Assembly (NCBI GenBank): GCA_001800605.1
Contig: MGVS01000040.1
Location: 1 to 32,368, forward strand
Length of the DNA: 32,368 nt
Direction: 5' to 3'
From: Elusimicrobia bacterium RIFOXYD2_FULL_34_15
Lineage (GTDB): Bacteria > Elusimicrobiota > UBA8919
Shown piece after piece: positions 31,752 through 32,368 of the stretch. Position 1 is the stretch's first letter; each line of letters starts with the position of its first letter. The notes beneath the pieces are model-generated. The model was not told the DNA's origin and did no database searches. It saw only the letters and a list, made by a program, of their open reading frames with translations. The position numbers and the translations under genes are program-made.

Positions 31752-32368
31752 CTATCTTATTATCGCAAGCTTTCCTTTCTTCGTCTGTCCTGCGTTGTTC
31801 GTTATCATGTATATATACACACCGCTTGCTATTGGTTGTCCTTTATTATTCTTTACATCCCAGCTTAGTTCGCCTGCCGGAGTGTCTTTATCTTCTTCAT
31901 ATACTAATTCTCCGGATACATTGAATACCTTTATATTTGAATGCGTTGTCAGGTTAGCAAAATATATCTTTGTGTGGCCAATGCTTGGTTTAAATGGGTT
32001 CGGGTATGCATGTGCTGTGTTTAAGTCACTTTGTAATACTGCAAATATTCCGTAATAAGATAAGTGTTTTGTCTTTGTAGTTAATAATCTGTTGGTTTTG
32101 TCTATTGTAGTTGTCGTTACTTTTTCCCACCTGCCTGCCGAAGTTCCTACGGAGGCAGGATTCTTTGTATTATACGTACATACTATTAATTTTGTGTTGG
32201 TTATGTCTTTATCGTCAATACGGTTATCACTGTTTGTGTCTTTGTATGGCATAGTTATTTCTATGTCTTCTGAAAATTCTTTCTGCCCACTCTCCAGCTC
32301 TATCTGATATATATATCCTACCTGTATTAAATTCTTACTTACCAATGGCGCACTTTGCGGATTGATAG
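31752..32368 (-). CDS. C-terminal part of a secreted protein with FlgD/T9SS-like sorting domain (partial)
   Basis: The frame is open to the window edge, so the 5' part is missing; at least 204 residues are seen. A calcium-loop/dockerin-like DTNSDNRIDDKD lies near the start. The last 85 residues have the pattern AYPNPFKPS...KIYFANL...IKVFNVSGELV...LSWDVKNNKGQPIASGVYIYMIT...KKGKLAIIR, typical of FlgD Ig-like C-terminal domains used as sorting or anchoring modules in secreted proteins. A dispersed palindrome (32130-32159) is translated in frame as PASVGTSAGRW. Upstream domains are unknown. Confidence 0.85.
   Translation of the reverse strand, partial: INPQSAPLVSKNLIQVGYIYQIELESGQKEFSEDIEITMPYKDTNSDNRIDDKDITNTKLIVCTYNTKNPASVGTSAGRWEKVTTTTIDKTNRLLTTKTKHLSYYGIFAVLQSDLNTAHAYPNPFKPSIGHTKIYFANLTTHSNIKVFNVSGELVYEEDKDTPAGELSWDVKNNKGQPIASGVYIYMITNNAGQTKKGKLAIIR
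32130..32159. repeat. Palindromic repeat inside the sorting-domain protein gene
   Basis: CCTGCCT (32130-32136) pairs with AGGCAGG (32153-32159). The same stem occurs in intergenic copies at 186-205 and 31599-31618. It keeps the reading frame open. Confidence 0.75.

Overview
The window is a low-GC stretch (roughly one third G+C by eye) from a bacterium. Almost everything reads from the minus strand, in densely packed operons with 1-38 nt gene overlaps. A lipoprotein (CsgG-like), a bactofilin/M23 pair, a secreted zinc protease and a C-terminal FlgD/T9SS-like sorting domain suggest a diderm, uncultivated lineage. The abundant short GC-rich palindromes in an AT-rich background resemble candidate-phylum genomes (for example Elusimicrobiota-, Omnitrophota- or Firestonebacteria-like). 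This placement is inference; no rRNA is present to test it.

Layout, right to left in minus-strand transcription order. (1) 31752-32368: 3' part of a secreted protein with a sorting domain. (2) 30191-31357: a protein with an unrecognised helical N-terminus and a divergent GGDEF domain. (3) 28645-30050: the only plus-strand block, an M23 peptidase followed by a bactofilin, behind a strong sigma70-type promoter. (4) valS, a CsgG-like lipoprotein, rph, rdgB, a flavin reductase-like gene and larE (28291-22061). (5) A SpeA-type decarboxylase, a DksA/TraR zinc-finger protein, a cellulose-synthase-like GT2 and a response regulator-GGDEF protein (21955-17567). (6) A secreted matrixin-like protease, a bidirectional terminator, a methyltransferase, rsgA, a hemerythrin and a sensor histidine kinase (17412-11947). 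(7) A genome-maintenance and translation block: miaB, mutS, a PilZ protein, mutL, miaA, hflX (11795-3796). (8) The phospholipid genes pgsA, plsY, gpsA, then HU/IHF, a MerR-type regulator and pcm (3799-329), ending with a tRNA-Pro(GGG) gene whose T-arm is replaced by a palindrome.

No unambiguous new multi-gene system was found. The most unusual content is repeat biology. Short palindromic elements lie between genes and also, in frame, inside coding sequences (ValS and the sorting-domain protein; probably MiaB and the RdgB C-terminus), much as Rickettsia palindromic elements do. Another element lies immediately after stop codons, and another supplies the Shine-Dalgarno sequence of two exported-protein genes. 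The first 14 codons of miaB are copied, in tandem units of about 105 bp, into the gap between the hemerythrin and histidine kinase genes. Second-messenger genes are also prominent: a PilZ protein with a Cys cluster sits between mutS and mutL, and both GGDEF proteins have altered signature motifs.
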